Origin: Prorocentrum cordatum
Taxonomy: Eukaryota > Sar > Dinophyceae > Prorocentrales > Prorocentraceae
Assembly: GCA_963575745.1 (NCBI GenBank)
Contig: CAUYUJ010014771.1
Coordinates: 1,054,807-1,118,806 of the forward strand
DNA: 64,000 bases
Reading direction: 5' to 3'
Shown: positions 62,197-64,000 of the stretch, piece after piece
Position numbering within the stretch: the stretch's first letter is position 1
Layout of the letters: each line of letters starts with the position of its first letter
Program-made: the position numbers and the translations under genes
The notes under the pieces: generated by a model
Told to the model about the DNA's origin: nothing
The model's input: only the letters and a program-made list of their open reading frames with translations
The model's database searches: none

Positions 62197-62305
62197 CCAT
62201 CTGTCTGAACAGAGACAGTGCGCCAGCTGGCTCCTGGCCTGCGCGAGCCGCCGAGAGTCTGCATTGGGCACACGTGGATGTCATGAAGGTGTCGCACCAG
62301 ATTTG
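62197..62305 (+). repeat. 108-bp direct repeat, copy 1
   Basis: CTGTCTGAACAGAG, GCCTGCGCGAG, GGGCACACGTGGATG and CATGAAGGTGTCGCACCAGA align with 62519-62626. The opening CTGT...ACAG is itself a short dyad. Confidence 0.8.
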
Positions 62306-62518
62306 AGGTGTTCCAGGAAGGGCTTTGCGAGGATCGAAGGTGTTGCCATCTCTTCCTCGGCGGAAAGCGGCGGAAGGCCGGCGGAAGGCGGCGGAGGTAA
62401 AACGAGTGCGGCTCCGCAGGAGGAAGGCGGCGGAAGTTCAGTAAAAACCGGCGGAAGCAAAAGATGCGCCCCCAAGGGATGTCAATGTTTTAGGGTTCAG
62501 GGGTTCTGGAACCCGCCA

Positions 62519-62626
62519 TCTGTCTGAACAGAGGCTGTGCGCAGGCTGGCTCGTGGCCTGCGCGAGGCCAGAACGTCTGCACTGGGCGCACGTGGATGCC
62601 ATGAAGGCCTCGCACCAGACACTTGT
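62519..62626 (+). repeat. 108-bp direct repeat, copy 2
   Basis: CTGTCTGAACAGAGGCTGTG, GGCCTGCGCGAGG and GGGCGCACGTGGATGCCATG match copy 1 with a few substitutions. Between the copies lies a CGGCGGAAG-rich stretch (62368-62465). Confidence 0.8.
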
Positions 62627-62629
62627 AAA

Positions 62630-64000
62630 ATTCACCTGTCTTGGTGGCCATGCGGGCGCTTGATTTGGGCCTTCGTACAGCTAGCACCTTCGTGATCTCG
62701 TTTCAAAAGAAGAGTAGATTCAGCCACCCTCCCGCGCCCGGACGTCGCCCCTTTACCCTGGGGGGTCTTGCAGTTTACATGTGGCATGTGAATTTGCATG
62801 ATCGTTCGTTTTGTAATTGGGATCACATTATCCCAGCCAAAGCGGTATCGACGACCTCCCCTTCACCCCTGTAAAAGAGAACCATGCGCGCGCACTCGCT
62901 GATCAAAATAATGCCCCGATTACCAAATTCAACCAAAGCGCGCGCGCGTATATGCCGAGTTGATACAGAACACAATACTGTTGCAAGCATCTCAACGTAA
63001 ACACCTCCAAAACCCATATGGGGAAACCGTCTGATTTGGGAAATCTCGTCCAGATTCGCATATTCATTTCACGACGCGGTGCGTTCGTGTTCATTGACCT
63101 AGCATACGCGCATCGCACACATCCGTATCATATCACACCATGCGCGTCACATGCGCGCGCCGCCACGCGCGTGAGTCGAAATCCTTACAAGCCCAGTGGT
63201 TGCTGCAGCATTTCAACATATATATATATATATGGTCTATCCAATATGAAAACAACACACGTCTGTCAACATAAAGGTTGCAAGATTTCTTGAATGTCTT
63301 CGCGCGCGCACTTCCTCTTCACCCTCATCAGCGCCATCGTATCAGCGCCATTCTCGTCATCGCCAATGGCCGCCACCGCCGAATATCATCGTCACAATCA
63401 CGGTCATCACCGATACACGGACATCATCGTCATCGCCACCGCCGTTACTTGCATCGGCGCCGTCATTGGCCTTGCCGTCGTCATCACCATCATCCCATCA
63501 CCATCGCTATTATCATCGCTGCGCCGTTGTCACCGTCATCATGATATCGCGCCCGCCCGAGTCAACGACCCGCACTGAAGTAATCGCTCTCCAGCGCGGC
63601 CTTTGAGACGCGCTTGGACGTTGCCACCAATAAGCGCCATCGCGGCCGCATCAGTTGTGCTGAACCAGTTGGCCGATCTCCGAGTGATCGTGCTCTGGCC
63701 AATGCTGCCGTAGGGATGCGCCACAATCGTTGCCGAATGGGTTTCGCTGAGCAAGTTTCGGGTGGGAGGGTGCAATTTTTCCGCGAGCACTGGAGTTGAT
63801 TTTGTGTTACTCGGCTGTGCTGGTAGAGCGCGTTATATCCACACATGCGCGGAGTGGTAGGGGAGTGGATGCAGTGCCGCCGTGGCATTCTTTGTTTTCG
63901 CTCGCTCGGCCCCGTGGCTTGTTTAGGCCAGCGAGCGCTGGAGGTGGGGAGGGGCCTAGCGCCGTGATGGGCGAAGGTGCGACGGCTCGCGCCTTGGCAC
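62630..64000. other. No gene recognised
   Basis: Nt 62880-63300 has several GCGCGCGC patches and a short (TA)n at 63223-63233. Nt 63330-63545 is CAT/CAC/CCATCA-rich. The last 450 bp show no motif. Confidence 0.4.

Noticed and set aside
63815-63870. tRNA-like TGGTAGAGCGC (box A-like)
   Set aside because: No box B or cloverleaf can be formed downstream.

Overview
The window looks like nuclear DNA of a dinoflagellate (a Prorocentrum- or Polarella-like genome is my best guess; the species cannot be proved from the sequence). The grounds are overall high GC with abrupt AT-richer islands, near-complete occupation by tandem repeats and decayed retroelements, LINE-like reverse transcriptases with unusual zinc-finger additions, and no recognisable intact host gene, rRNA, tRNA or bacterial-type operon. 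Many frame breaks fall at homopolymers, so part of the 'decay' could be long-read error.

Layout. 1-3040: 3' part of a decayed LINE-like element with RT motifs A, B and C and a C-terminal nuclease-like domain (LINE-A). 4290-7653, minus strand: a second RT element in an AT-richer island, with a Q/N-rich first ORF and an RT reading QGSNLSP and WTDD. 7750-10300: degenerate arrays rich in GGCC and AAGA. 11220-28015: a roughly 17-kb domain whose background is a degenerate 21-bp tandem repeat that flips strand. It is split into six blocks (A-F) by a Ty1/copia-type LTR retrotransposon (11503-17343), two large foldback structures (18763-20548; about 20703-21285), microsatellites plus a 160-bp hairpin satellite (22212-23550), and a 1.5-1.6-kb macrosatellite built on GAC repeats (23966-27832).

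28150-31656: decayed LINE (LINE-B) with a zinc-finger/coiled-coil ORF1 and an APE-type endonuclease. 32068-33522, minus strand: fragments of a multi-CxxC zinc-binding protein. 35354-38215: a 185-bp satellite with 15 copies between short direct repeats. 38515-43769: the best preserved element (LINE-C), with APE endonuclease, RT with an intact FADD box, two C2HC fingers and a separate downstream ORF, disabled by two TGA codons and one frameshift. 44-64 kb: a mosaic of short satellites, an inverted 14-bp array pair, a 206-bp strictly alternating purine/pyrimidine tract, a 90-bp array split by that tract, a decayed ORF at 56.3-57.4 kb, a small foldback element and local segmental duplications.

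How the parts relate: the sequence is best read as layers of nested insertions in arrays rather than as cooperating genes. The most unusual signals are the 21-bp array with its 10.5-bp internal period that stays open as a seven-codon repeat, the compensatory change in the hairpin of the 160-bp satellite, and the recurrent pairing of short-period arrays in opposite orientations around foldback or GC-rich cores.
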